DNA from: Aculops lycopersici
Taxonomy: Eukaryota > Arthropoda > Arachnida > Trombidiformes > Eriophyidae
Direction: 5' to 3'
Assembly: GCA_015350385.1 (NCBI GenBank)
Contig: WNKI01000001.1
Span: forward strand, 2,261,178 to 2,325,177
DNA: 64,000 bases
The notes beneath the pieces are model-generated. The model did not search any database, was not told the DNA's origin, and was given only the letters and a program-made list of their open reading frames with translations. Position 1 is the first letter of the stretch. The number at the start of each line of letters is the position of its first letter. This document shows, piece after piece, positions 48,226-58,500 of the stretch. The translations under genes and the position numbers were made by a program.

Positions 48226-50772
48226 TCCGTTTGCTCACTCCACTTCCCTTAACGTCTGGTGCAATTCAATGTGCTGGAGTAAACCAGAGCAGACCAGATC
48301 GAACGAAACCACACCAAACTTAGGGGACCAGCGAGAGGGTCTGCGGTATCGCCGAGTGCTTTCTCTGGGCGACTCTCGGGCAAGCGAACGAGGAGTTTGT
48401 TGCTCAAGCTGCCCACTAAACTCACTGGCCTCGTAAATCAACGGAGTGAGAATTTTAATTTCATTTCGTCGCGCACAACACTCGTCCTGGCGACTGGTTG
48501 GTAAGCTTGCCTGTTCCACTTGCATCGCGTTGCTCTTTTCACCTTCGCTGCTTCGGTCCGGGAAACCTCAACGCGCACAAGCGTCGGTAACAATAGTAAC
48601 TACACAAGAAACGACGACGATGACAACCACAAGAATGGCGAAGCGGATGGCGAAATTAGTGACTGTAAATGAGTCGCTGGAGGTTGTAAAAATAGCGAGC
48701 TGTTGGCCAAATTCAATTTAATTGTCGGCAGAGTTTATTTTATTTCCCCTCTCTCTTGTCTGAATTTGCCATTCGCTTCTACCGCGACCACCACCACCGA
48801 AACCATCGGGCGATAGGTTGGCAATCCACTAGGTTGATTCCACTATACATACACGCCGATTGTGCGACGCTCCAGAGTAAACAAGCTAGCCAAACAATTA
48901 AGCTGCACCGGCGGCGAATCCCAATGGAGACGCAATGGGAAAGGTAAAATGAGCCAACTAACTAACCAACTTTTTCCTCTCACTCTTTCTACAACAAAAA
49001 CTACACACCTGCACCTGCATCTACAACGGCTACACATACGACGACGATGTCGCAATTACGCAACCGTCAACTCCTCGCGCGTCACACAAAATGTCCGCCG
49101 CGACAACCGGCCTCCCGACCAACCAACCGACTGACTTAACAACCACCTGCACCTCCAAATGAACCTGCAACACACAAACGGACGCATAACAAACAAACAA
49201 ACAAACAGATACGGAGACATGGTACCTGCAACCATGATTGGCAAGATAGTGGGCGGCGTCTGCTCGCTTAGCGGAGTCTTGGTCATCGCCCTTCCCGTTC
49301 CCGTTATTGTGTCTAATTTTAGTCGCATCTACCACCAGAATCAGCGCGCCGACAAGCGCAAGGCGCAAAAGGTAAGTCTTGCTTTTTGTTTAGAAGTCGT
49401 GTTCTCCGCTTCCCCCTTGTCGCCCTTGCAGTGGGAATAGGAATGGGAAGCGGAAACGGAAACGAGAGGAAGTCGCTAGGTGCGCAACTGAAGCGGTTAT
49501 AATTATTCCTTCCTGCGCGTGGTGATCATTAAGCTTCCATTGGGAGTTTCACTCGCACTACTGCTACCACCTAGTAGTTGGGTATTGCAATTTTATCGTT
49601 TCATCAGCTAACAGTGATGAACTCCCACCGAGTTGACTCTCTCCTCTTTTCGGGTTCTTTTAATTAGTTGTTGGCTGGCCAGAATGAGGGGAAAAATTGC
49701 ACTCACTAATCATCGTCTCCACTGTTTATTCTATTGAATCTGACGCAAAAAAAAACCCAAAATTATTCTCGATTGCGAATCTTGTGGCGCCATCATGCGG
49801 TTATAACAAACGTCACAATTTCCTCCCAACTTCCAAATGAGCAGAAGGCTCGCATGGCTCGAGTTAGAATTGCAAAGGCGACCAGTGGTGCCGCATTCGT
49901 TAGCAAGAAGAAGGCGTGCGAAGCCAGATTGGCCGCCCAGGAGGCCGGCGAAGAAGTGGAGCCATATGATGACATTTTCGAGTTGCAGCACCACCACTTG
50001 TTGCGCTGTCTCGAGAAGGCAACGGTAAGTTTTCTTCCATTCTCATGACGATTTACCAGGAAACTCCTTATAATTTAGACAATTCAATTAACAAAGAGAG
50101 AATAATCCTATGATCTACCATTAACAATAGGACCGCGAGTTTGTGGAACAAGATTTGGTCGAGGCTCAACTCGCCCAGCAGGCGGCGGCGGACAATCTGC
50201 CGCCCACTTTGTCGCTATCGAAAAAACTCAAGTTGGCCGCCAAGGAGACCACAACAGGTGGGTGTATAAGCTCGTGTTGTCGTCTAAGAAACAGGCGAGG
50301 CCAGCGTTCCGATGGGAGCAGTCGTAGTAGTAGCGGTTGCACTGGATTGAACAACCCGGCGACAATTACAGGTGGCAGTCAGATGGGCAAGCAGCAGCAG
50401 CGGCAGCGGCATCAACCCGATTGGGAACTGAACGACATCGAGGAGTTGGAACCGCAACTGGACCACTCGTCTGGTCGCGACCAGAAGCCGTCTCGGCAAC
50501 CACCTGCCATGAGCACGAAACAAGCGCCACAGGTATCATCGCATCAGAGTAAGCAGCAACCATCCAAACCTTTGGAGAAGCAAGCGGCAGCCAGAGTCTC
50601 GTCAGCTACAGGTGCGGCCACTCTGGCGACAACTCAACGGGCGGCAGCATCGACAATCGGCCAGCAGCAGCAACCTGTTCCTGCTCCAACTGACGATGTT
50701 AGCCCGAGTCCAGCTGCCGGCCCATCGACGAAACCTGACAAACCCGAGACATCGAAGAAACCGGAAGCGTGA
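23333..50772 (+). CDS. Shal: Shal (Kv4) voltage-gated potassium channel
   Basis: Kv4 channels carry fast somatodendritic A-type K+ current. Coding exons: 23333-24744, 49209-49371, 49845-50024 and 50131-50772, together 798 residues. The N-terminus MASVAAWLPFARAAAIGWVP is the conserved KChIP-binding segment. The T1 domain has the Zn-site CC (DVIGDCCYEDYRDRKRE). S1 lies about 183-207, S2 324-346, S4 RVFRVFRIFKFSRHSQ about 392-407, and the pore TMTTLGYGDMVP is split by the first intron. S6 has LPVPVIVSNFSRIYHQ. The C-terminus keeps the dileucine HHHLLRCLEK motif and then a Gln/Ser/Pro-rich tail of about 210 residues. Two oddities are an extra roughly 95 residues in the extracellular S1-S2 linker and the 24,464-bp first intron. 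Confidence 0.96.
32545..32581. repeat. (AC)n(AT)n microsatellite
   Basis: About ten AC units followed by about seven AT units, in Shal intron 1. Confidence 0.9.
32915..32991. repeat. Two adjacent perfect hairpins
   Basis: Hairpin 1: stem 32915-32928 with 32938-32951, 14 bp, 9-nt loop. Hairpin 2: stem 32953-32965 with 32979-32991, 13 bp, 13-nt loop. Both stems are perfect and separated by one base. They lie in Shal intron 1; function unknown. Confidence 0.8.
33752..33778. repeat. (CT)n tract
   Basis: CT microsatellite with a CC interruption in Shal intron 1; the complementary GAGAG could bind GAGA-type factors. Confidence 0.8.
34248..34265. repeat. 18-bp perfect palindrome
   Basis: GTTCAATTG followed directly by its complement CAATTGAAC. 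It is the first of three inverted repeats within 140 bp. Confidence 0.75.
34271..34305. repeat. 15-bp hairpin, one mismatch
   Basis: Arms 34271-34285 and 34291-34305 pair at 14 of 15 positions around a 5-nt loop. Confidence 0.75.
34335..34387. repeat. Nested hairpin (9-bp outer, 7-bp inner stem)
   Basis: Outer arms TCTCGTCGC and GCGACGAGA, inner arms AGTGCAA and TTGCACT, so the 53 nt can form one long bulged stem-loop. Confidence 0.65.
34461..34477. repeat. (GA)n tract
   Basis: Short GA microsatellite in Shal intron 1. Confidence 0.8.
35521..35586. repeat. (ATT)9(GTT)13 compound microsatellite
   Basis: A trinucleotide array that changes cleanly from ATT to GTT. It accounts for a poly-Leu frame in this part, which I do not regard as a gene. 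Confidence 0.9.
38599..39096 (+). CDS. Candidate ORF nested in Shal intron 1, unknown
   Basis: 165 codons from an ATG. The first third is non-descript, then a (CT)n tract reads as a Ser-Leu run. The last half has a protein-like composition with GGNYDYDDYDAAEYIGGG and a mixed hydrophilic stretch ending HNKWA. No homologue comes to mind. A possible donor CCT|GTGAGC lies at about 38998. It may equally be a chance frame across a microsatellite. Confidence 0.2.
38766..38792. repeat. (TC)n tract
   Basis: About 13 TC units inside the candidate ORF at 38599. Confidence 0.9.
39857..40521. repeat. (AG)n tract interrupted by an assembly gap
   Basis: AG units run into unknown bases at 39887 and resume directly at 40506. 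The 619-bp gap probably hides a long AG microsatellite or a repeat nested in it. The gap length may be an estimate. Confidence 0.9.
39887..40505. other. Assembly gap (N)
   Basis: 619 undetermined bases. Open frames computed across it have no meaning. Confidence 1.
41224..41250. repeat. (TC)n tract
   Basis: About 13 TC units in Shal intron 1. Confidence 0.9.
42134..42217. repeat. Hexanucleotide array in three ordered blocks
   Basis: About six TTGCTC units, then three TTGCTT, then four TTACTT. Each block differs from the next by one base, so the array records stepwise mutation and local expansion. On the plus strand it reads as Cys-Ser, Cys-Phe and Tyr-Phe runs, which explains a spurious ORF. 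Confidence 0.85.
42602..42637. repeat. (CT)n tract with CCTCCT interruption
   Basis: Compound CT microsatellite in Shal intron 1. Confidence 0.85.
43557..43588. repeat. Perfect 11-bp hairpin
   Basis: CACTCCTCACT and AGTGAGGAGTG flank a 10-nt loop. It lies in Shal intron 1; function unknown. Confidence 0.75.
45304..45320. repeat. (CT)n tract
   Basis: Short CT microsatellite in Shal intron 1. Confidence 0.75.
45811..45836. repeat. (GAGY)n tetranucleotide repeat
   Basis: GAGC/GAGT units in tandem. A separate pentamer array follows at 45897-45920. Confidence 0.7.
45897..45920. repeat. (AACGT)n pentanucleotide repeat
   Basis: About four and a half tandem AACGT units in Shal intron 1. Confidence 0.8.
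46296..46321. repeat. (TC)n tract
   Basis: About 13 TC units in Shal intron 1. Confidence 0.9.
48193..48222. repeat. (TC)n tract
   Basis: About 15 TC units in Shal intron 1, roughly 1 kb before exon 2. Confidence 0.9.
49209..49371 (+). CDS. Shal: Shal exon 2: YGD of the filter and S6
   Basis: One base completes the Gly codon, then 54 codons from YGDMVPATMIGKIVGG to RADKRKAQK; donor AAAG|GTAAGT. The acceptor has an A-rich (CAAA)n stretch instead of a pyrimidine tract. Confidence 0.95.
49845..50024 (+). CDS. Shal: Shal exon 3: proximal C-terminus with dileucine motif
   Basis: 60 codons in phase 0, from KARMARVRIAKATSGAAF to HHHLLRCLEKAT. The flanks are CAAATGAGCAG| and ACG|GTAAGT. The dileucine segment matches the dendritic-targeting motif known in vertebrate Kv4.2. 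Confidence 0.95.
50131..50772 (+). CDS. Shal: Shal exon 4: variable C-terminal tail
   Basis: Starts DREFVEQ, conserved in arthropod Shal, then a divergent Ser/Gln/Pro/Ala-rich tail. It includes a CISSCC cluster, also seen in part in insect Shal, and ends SKKPEA. Internal CAGGTGG-type sites could allow splice variants. Confidence 0.85.
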   Translation, partial: DREFVEQDLVEAQLAQQAAADNLPPTLSLSKKLKLAAKETTTGGCISSCCRLRNRRGQRSDGSSRSSSGCTGLNNPATITGGSQMGKQQQRQRHQPDWELNDIEELEPQLDHSSGRDQKPSRQPPAMSTKQAPQVSSHQSKQQPSKPLEKQAAARVSSATGAATLATTQRAAASTIGQQQQPVPAPTDDVSPSPAAGPSTKPDKPETSKKPEA

Positions 50773-50973
50773 GCTTACATTTGGAAGCCATGGGAGAGAA
50801 TCAATCGAATTTGCATTTTACCTCGGGAAACAGGCGGGATAAAATTTGGAAACAACAGGACGTTTGTTCTAAATCAACAACGAGAACGATGACAACTGAG
50901 GTGAAGCAAAGATTCATTTTTCTCAATGATCAATTATAATTATTGCAATCATTATCATCGAATCTAATTGAAA

Positions 50974-50979
50974 TAATAA
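50974..50979 (+). terminator. Shal: Poly(A) signal of Shal
   Basis: AATAAA about 200 nt after the stop codon, followed by GTGTTCAAG. The NDST signal on the other strand lies about 200 bp away, so the two transcripts converge closely. Confidence 0.65.
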
Positions 50980-51178
50980 AGTGTTCAAGAGAAATTTCTA
51001 CATGAAGTTCAACATCGATCTTATTTAATTGAACCAGACCATTGACTTACCCACCGACGAAGGCAAAGGATGGGGAGAACAGAGGCACGAGAATCAGATG
51101 AGTCAATGATTCGGGAAGCAATAAAATAAAGAGAAAAAAATTATCCAAACCGAGAAGAGAAATAAATAAATGTTTAAA

Positions 51179-51184
51179 TTTATT
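51179..51184 (-). terminator. Poly(A) signal of NDST
   Basis: AATAAA on the minus strand, about 83 nt after the NDST stop codon. Confidence 0.6.
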
Positions 51185-51266
51185 ACCAATCCGACGAAAC
51201 AATTACAAATCATTGACTTGTAATTGTTCATAAATAGTAATCCTAATCTTAAAAATAACATCACAG

Positions 51267-52520
51267 TTAATTCCTTCGTTTCTCTCTGCTCCTCCTTCTT
51301 CGTTTTGTCTTCAATGTCGTCAAACTTGAACTCGGCGACGAGTTGATAGCCATCATTCTGTCCAACCACTTGGGCAGTGGTTGTCCAATTTCGCTCAAGA
51401 TATGTGCCAACTGCTTGTTGCTTTGCCAAAAGTACCTATTCAGATATAGTCTCGCCTCCTCGCCCATCGGCTCATACTTTCTACCCTTGCCGCTGCCGAG
51501 ACATTTCTTAACCTTCCCATGAGCATAACCATTATCATCACTATTGTTATAATTATTGTTATTAGCTGCAGATTTCTCGAGCTGGCAATAGAAACCTTTG
51601 AGTTTGTCAAAAACCAACAGGTGATTGTAATCCAATGGACTCTCGACTCGTAGCAACAATTGCAACTTGTTCATCACTGCAGCGGGATTCCACCTAAACC
51701 ACTCTCCGTCCACTATGATCACCTGTCTAGAGGGGTAGTAATTCAGCCAGGCCATTAGATGTTGCGCATAGAAACCCGGTTGTAAGCAGCGAGACCTGAG
51801 CACTTTCACCTTCCGACTAAATTCAAGCTCATTAGGGGTATCCAATGCACTTGCCGCCGGATCTCGCCAAGTGAGCACTTGCCCAAACGTGAGCTTGGTG
51901 GCAATTGAATCGTTGTGAGCTTTAATATGCTGATACCAACTGTAAGCTCGATCAGCGGGGTCTATCAGAATAATAATGATCTTAGCCTCAGGTAAAAGTT
52001 CATGGGCTCTTCTCGGAACTTTCGGGTCGTCGAAGTAGGTGGCGCTCTTGTCGAAGTAAATGTGGAGAAGCCGCTCCTGCTGCTGTTGGTGATGGTCTGC
52101 GACGGCGCCATAGTCGCCTTCGCTATACGCCGCTCCGAAGGCAGAGGCCGTATTGTTCGAGTCGGCGATCTGCGTCGAAGCCGATGTTCCTTCCGGCCGT
52201 TCAATGCTGCCATCTAGCGTTAGTCTGGCACTTGATGCCCTAGAAGCCAAGTCCGAGTCGTTGGGGAGAAAGCGCCGGAAGTACCAATCGGAGCCAAGCT
52301 GGTAGTACTTGTCGTTGAAAAATTGAATCTCCTCAAAGTCAGGCGGCTGCTTGTCGTTTGGTAGCGACTTGAATTGCGGGTTAAGCTTGAGAAACGAGTA
52401 CAGGGCAGTGGTTCCGGTTTTTTGGGGACCAACAATGAGCAATTTCGGCGCAAGCGGGCAGTAGGTATCGAGCTTCCAGTTTGTCCAAATGTCCAGGTGT
52501 CGTTTATCACAGCAAGGGTT
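51267..52520 (-). CDS. NDST exon 4: sulfotransferase domain
   Basis: 417 codons plus stop. The exon begins NPCCDKRHLDIWTNW, after acceptor ACATAG|AAC, and runs through both PAPS-binding motifs to the basic end KRRRRSREKRRN. The open frame confirms no intron within the domain. Confidence 0.92.
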   Translation of the reverse strand, partial: NPCCDKRHLDIWTNWKLDTYCPLAPKLLIVGPQKTGTTALYSFLKLNPQFKSLPNDKQPPDFEEIQFFNDKYYQLGSDWYFRRFLPNDSDLASRASSARLTLDGSIERPEGTSASTQIADSNNTASAFGAAYSEGDYGAVADHHQQQQERLLHIYFDKSATYFDDPKVPRRAHELLPEAKIIIILIDPADRAYSWYQHIKAHNDSIATKLTFGQVLTWRDPAASALDTPNELEFSRKVKVLRSRCLQPGFYAQHLMAWLNYYPSRQVIIVDGEWFRWNPAAVMNKLQLLLRVESPLDYNHLLVFDKLKGFYCQLEKSAANNNNYNNSDDNGYAHGKVKKCLGSGKGRKYEPMGEEARLYLNRYFWQSNKQLAHILSEIGQPLPKWLDRMMAINSSPSSSLTTLKTKRRRRSREKRRN

Positions 52521-55500
52521 CTATGTTGATGATTATAAATAGAAATGGTAGAATTAGTTAGCCGTTTTGCTGCTTGACAGATGACTAATAGGAGTCTCAA
52601 AAGTATTCAGATTGATATACTCACCGTCCACAAGGGTTCCCGCTCGTTCGGATGGAGGTTAAAATAATAGTCGGCCAATTTGGCGGGTCCCATTGTTGGT
52701 TGCTTGCCATTGTTTTTATTAAGATTGAGCTTCGATTCAGGGTTGGAGTCGTAGCTAACCAAAGACTCGTCAGGTAAACTAGAGGCAGACTTAAGATTCA
52801 ATATTGTATAGTTCTGAACAAAATTTATCAACTCCGTGAACGTGTATGGCGCCAATCGATCATTTGCATAATTGGTCATGTGGGTCATGTAAATGTTAAC
52901 CTGATTGTGCAGTATGGTTTCAAATAACTCACCGCCCCTAATGGAGGAGTGGAGTTTTTTTACTCCCCCCGGATATTTATGCCGCCAGATGGTGTGAGTG
53001 TAGAGGCCGCAGGTTTGTCGTGGCAAAACCTGCGAGTTTATGAGTTTAGATGGTTTCAAGATAAACCGGAAACCAGTGTGTGATACAACAATAATCGATG
53101 TTTGTCAGTTACTGTTACTTTGGTAGTATTAATGGTATTGGTTCAACTATGTGTCGTTCAAGCATAGATAAGATCAAGATCATCATCATCATGATCATCA
53201 TCATCGTAGTCGTCACCAACTTGCTGGTTAATTAGTGGTTCCGGTTGGTGCAAGCTCACGAGTTTCGCAGCCAAATGGACAAGAGTTTGATGTGTTTGTA
53301 ATCTGGTCGCAATGCTTGCGTGTCTATCGCAAAGTTGGTTGTTGGCGAGAACTCATCTCTCTAGATTTTAGCGCCAAAGTCCAGTTGGCAGAGAGATTCA
53401 GCTCAGATAGATAACGATCCCTGTAACAGCAAAAGCAGAGGCAGTTGCAACTTAACCAAACAACTGAACGGTCGCTCATCGTGTCGCCGCGCGGAAGTGC
53501 CGAGAGATGACCAAGCTCATGAGCTGGGAGCTAAATACAAAGGCCATTCGAAGCCGGAAATGGATTAACAGAAACGACAACACCGAAAAAAGATTGCGGT
53601 CTGAGATAAGAGGAATGGTGTTGCCACTAGTGCAACTTTTGGCAGCTAAAACCACAAAACAGTGGCATGAACTCACCTTGATTGTTTTGTGCACGAATCC
53701 GCGCCGCCCATTGGCCGGCCTCAAATGTGGATACTCCTCGGTGCTGGTCACCTGAACATTGAGTGTTTTCGTCCAAGCTTCATAGAGTTGCTCATGAATC
53801 GGATACACTGCGTTTTGTTATGTTGTTTTGATGTTTTATGGTTGATGTTGTGATTTGATGGAGGGAGAAAGAGGAGTAACATGATGTTAGTAGGTAGGTA
53901 GGCAGATAGGTGAAAGGTTAATGAGGGCGAGGAAGATGGACGAAACACTAATGAATAAATCTAATGGCTGACGGCAACACCAACAACGAAAACATTGACA
54001 ACAACGAGAGCGAGAATACCTTGCGTTGATTCTCTCCTTCGTTTATATCCAGTGACCAGAGAGTCCATTAGATTTGGGTCCATTTGAGCGTGTGAGGCAA
54101 TGTCTTGGTTTCCACTCCAAATCGGCAAACATCCAGGAAACTCAACGAGGTGTTGCGAATCTCGTTGGCTAGTTTGAGATGGAAAGTTGCCTTTTTGTTG
54201 GAAAGGGCGACTCGTCAACGCGCTTCGTTGCTTCGCGAACTTGGAAGTGCGAGAGCGAGCTACAAAAGGGCAACATTATCAATGGTTTTCGAGAAAGATA
54301 TCAATCTCTTAGAATCTGGAAGCTGAACGTTCTCGTTGGTCACGCTCAAAATGTAGCCTCGCTTCAAAATTGTGACGTAAGTGACCTGAGTGAGTCCAGT
54401 CGTCTTGGTCGCGGTCTTTGTTGCTTCCGTTTAATGCTAAGACTCTGTGAAACTCAACGAAAGAGAGAGAGAGAGAGAGAGAGAGAAAGAGGGAGACAAT
54501 CAATTACAGGAAGCTGTGCTTAGAGGAAGCTGCGAACCAAGAAGCCCAGTGCATTCAGCGTGTGGAAGGATGTCTAATAGGATTCCTCCCAAGTGAGACT
54601 AGATATTCTCAGATTGTTTTGGGGGGTAATTCCACCTTAATCAAGGGATTTTGTGTCTCCTGCTTTCAATCTCATGGATTTGTACTGGCTTTAGTTTTAG
54701 TCTTACTATACTAGCAGCTGAAAATATAAGATAAACAAACAAAAAACTCCCATACAAAGACACATACCTCACCACCGAATTGGCTTACAAGAAACTCAAT
54801 CGATTTGAGGAACAGCCAGCAATTTGACGATAGAGTAGTTGAGCGAGACGCAAAAAACAGTCGCAAGAGCGTATAAAATGAGCTGCCAGTTAAAATTGCA
54901 CTCGATTTTTTTCACAAACTGAAAGCTCAGAGTGACGATGACGAGAAACAGGGCCGCTGACTTGACTTCCGGTTGCAGCTGTCTTGCTACACGCTCGCCA
55001 CCAAATCGCACCAAACCCAAGGAGCTAGGTCCTTGGGGGCACCCGATCCAATGGTAGTGGTGGCGGCAGCGGCGGTACGTGTTGGGATGGAGGTCTTGTG
55101 TGTTTGTGTTGATGTGTGCGCGACGATGCATTTAATGGGCCGCCGATTCCATTAGTTGGCAAGCTGCTTGGCGGAGTCGTAGCAAGATGACGAAGGAGCT
55201 GGAGCCAATTGAAAAGATTCGAAGGGGATTTAAGATTGGAGGAGGAGGCGGAGGGGGAGAGTAGAGGCGCTAGAGATACAAACACTTTGATGGGTTGAGC
55301 GCAGCCAACGACGACAGAGGAAGTGACACATTTCACTGTCGATCTCGGAGCCTCTCGATCTTGTTGCCTGTTGTAGAGAGCTACATTTGGTTGAGTGCTT
55401 AGTTTGCTTGTCAACTCTCGATCGTCACTTCTACCATGAGACGAGACGAGATTCGACTAGATCAGCGGTCGAGGAGAATGGCAATAACAAGACCGGAAGG

Positions 55501-58500
55501 GTGTTTGCCGACACACGCCCTTGCAATCCCGATTTAGCGTGATCTTGAATGAGTCAGTCAAACGGGGAGACAAACAAGAGGAAGGAGTGGAATCGGGCTC
55601 GGCGTCGTGGAAGACGACAAATGGACTTGGAGGTCGGTGGTCTTTGCAACGGTAACCGCCTTGTTGATGCCAAAATCCTCACCCTCGGACATATCGAATA
55701 GATTAAACCAAACGTTGCACAGGCTCTCAACTCAAAGAGGCGTGACAATAATAGTCAATGGATTTGAAACCGGCGGCTTCCCAATTTGAGTTAGTTTCAG
55801 TGAGCTAACAAGGCTCTGCTCTCACAAAGGACCTAGGGAATGGAAATGTCATTGGATGGGCTGGGAACAAAAATAGCGCACAACGAGCCAATAAGCTAAT
55901 CGACGAAGCGGATCGGCAGGAAGCTGGCTGTTCTCAAGCTGGCAAGTGGTTGCCACTACTAACGCAAGTCGACCACCGCGTCCGTTGGCTAGAGTTAATT
56001 AGAATTGTGCGACTCGAGAGTAGCGCCAGCGAGAGGTTCGATCCTCGTCACGAGTCTAGTGCTGATATGCGAGCTTGACGCAATAACGAGTTCGCTACTC
56101 TTCGCCCAGTCGACTTGCCGTTACTCTTGCCACTTCCGGTTCTCGTGATTCCATGAAACGAGCTGCGTAATAATTATCGTGAGAATTGACACAGTGGTTG
56201 CAATGGAATGGAGCACGTGCTTGCGAATAAAATAACCAAATTGGTTGCAAAATTTTGAAACCAATCTGTGGACACTCATTTTGCACTCACTATATCTTCA
56301 ACACTCTTAAAGGCCATGGAATCTACAACCCGATGAGCCCACCGAGACTTCGTCTCAGCGACACCATCAACTAGCTGGTAGATTTGTCCCATAGGTTGCT
56401 TTAACCACTTGCTAAGTGGCAATGATCGATCATCCAGTGCAAGCGGCACTCTCATCGTTACATCATCGTTCTCGTTGCATGTAAATTGGTTGGCACTTGG
56501 AACTTCGGAAGCTCGTAACCAGCGCACGAGTGGAGAGATCAGATGTTGGTGGTTGTGGATAGTGGACCACTCTCGGCCATTTGCAACAAGATTTCACCTA
56601 TTCTTTTGTGCATTGTGGACTAACACAGATGCGCCCCACAATGAGACAAAGGCAAATGCACGAGACCAAATTAGAAAGTTACTCGTGCACAACTATACCA
56701 ATAATGCGGCTGTAACTTCCATTGTTTTTCCATAGTTTTCGGCAGCCTTCCAACTTGAGCCTTGGAAAACTACAAACAAGTTGCAATTTGTGTTTAGCTA
56801 ACAAGCAAAGCGGACAAAAAATAGATGACCTTTCCCGAGTTTCGTTCTTCCTCAAGCGTGGCGTAAATGTAACGCCTACTTTAACCGCAACAAAATAGCA
56901 ATAGACAAAAAGTAGACTTGAAACTGGATCAACTACAATCTAAACGAATGCTTGAATACTACTCACCCCCCGAATGATGTGGCGCAACTGCGTAGGTCGG
57001 CGGCAACCTGGAGCTTCCGTTTGTTGCTAGGTACTCTCTTAAATAGCCCAGCTTTCCTTCGTGTCCAATGAGCGGAAGTTTTTTCTCGTTGGCAAAATTG
57101 AGGTTTTTCTCTAATTCCAATGTAATTCTATAGCTAGAATTAATCAGGTGAGCTTTTGCGTGGCTCCAAAAGTGACAAAACCATTGAAAGTTCGAGGCTT
57201 TTTCAACCAAATACTCGTCGCCCAAATTTTCCTCCTCATTTCCATGCTTGAAATATTTTCCCGAAAAGCCCAAGTTAAATTTGAATCCTCCATCAATGAG
57301 GCGGGAAAATTTCTCTTGAACTTCAAGTAGAGAGTCAACGTCGCTTTTGTTCATTCGTTTGCCAAGCTCGCCAACGAAAATGTCATCAATATCAATTTGT
57401 ATGTAACGATCTAGTGGAGTTAAAATCAATCCCGATGAGAGGTGTTCAATGGAATCCAATAATAGAATTCTATTGAGCCAAATGTGGTTTGCTCCGCCGA
57501 AAATAACCCGCCGAATGCCATCGTAAAGTCCGCGGTCAAATATTGACAAAGTTTCCCTATTTGAAGTGGTGGCCGAGCTTTCCTCACTGACAACATCCGC
57601 TTGCGATGCAGATTTTTCCGCATCAATCTCGTCACCCACCCGAAAGTCGCTAGCCTCACTTTGTAGCTCCACCAAAAGCTCGCTTCCTTTGGAATTTTCC
57701 TCACTAACCTCAATATCACCACCATCACCATGTCGAAAATCCAAGTTGAAAAAAGTTGAGCTTGCTGTTGTCTTGTCAACAACAATAGATGTTCGGTTGA
57801 TGTTTCCTTTCCATGTCTGCACCCCACTGCCCGTCAGCGTGTTCGGTGTCGCGCGAAGTTTTGCATAAACAAAACGGTCCACTTGATCTCTGATTTGCGT
57901 GTTAGTCGAGGAAAAGGGCGATGTAAAGTCACGAGTGGACTGGCTAGCTAGTTTTGAATCCCTCGCCGTGACCGGCATGGGAGTTTCCGGTCTAGCTCGT
58001 CGTCGTGGGCGCAGGTGACTGTCGTTATCTTCATCGCTACCCTCACTCGTTGCATCACTGCCACCACCTGAGTGGGCGGCCCAAGTGAGCGGCTCGTAGG
58101 TGATGTGATTGCTGGCCAGGCTGACCCAAGGTGAGCCATTGAGATTCTCCTCCAGTTGCCCGGCTAACACAAAGTCCTTTTTTCTCTTCAAAACACGTAA
58201 AATGGGCGATCGATCATTGAGTTGAAGGTCAACGAGACAACCTCTCGTTGTCGCATTGATGTTGTTTTGCTTGGCTCCGCAGTCTTTTCTTTGGTCGTGT
58301 AGTTTGAATTTAAGCGGAAACTCGTTGCTTGTGTAAGATTCACCACTATGTGACGATGTGGAGCCTGGTGGTGTTGAGGTTGTTGCTCCACTCATCAAAG
58401 ACTCACTATTCAGGTAAGTGATCACTCCAATCTGGTTGGAGCGACAATACCGGTCCAGTTGGTCGCGATTCCAACGACTCAACTTGGTATACTTGATGAA

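Larger units (their letters stand above)
24745..49208 (+). other. Shal: Shal intron 1 (24.5 kb, contains assembly gap)
   Basis: Bounded by a strong donor and by ACAAACAG|ATAC, placed by homology at GYG. No second pore exon and no recognised nested gene were found. It contains many CT/GA tracts, other microsatellites, several perfect foldbacks and numerous ETS-like octamers. Most open frames over 60 codons here are repeat-derived or low complexity; the one at 38599-39096 deserves a check. Confidence 0.9.

Noticed and set aside
55985..56070. GAGGTTCGATCC resembling a tRNA B box
   Set aside because: No T stem, anticodon stem or acceptor stem can be built around it.
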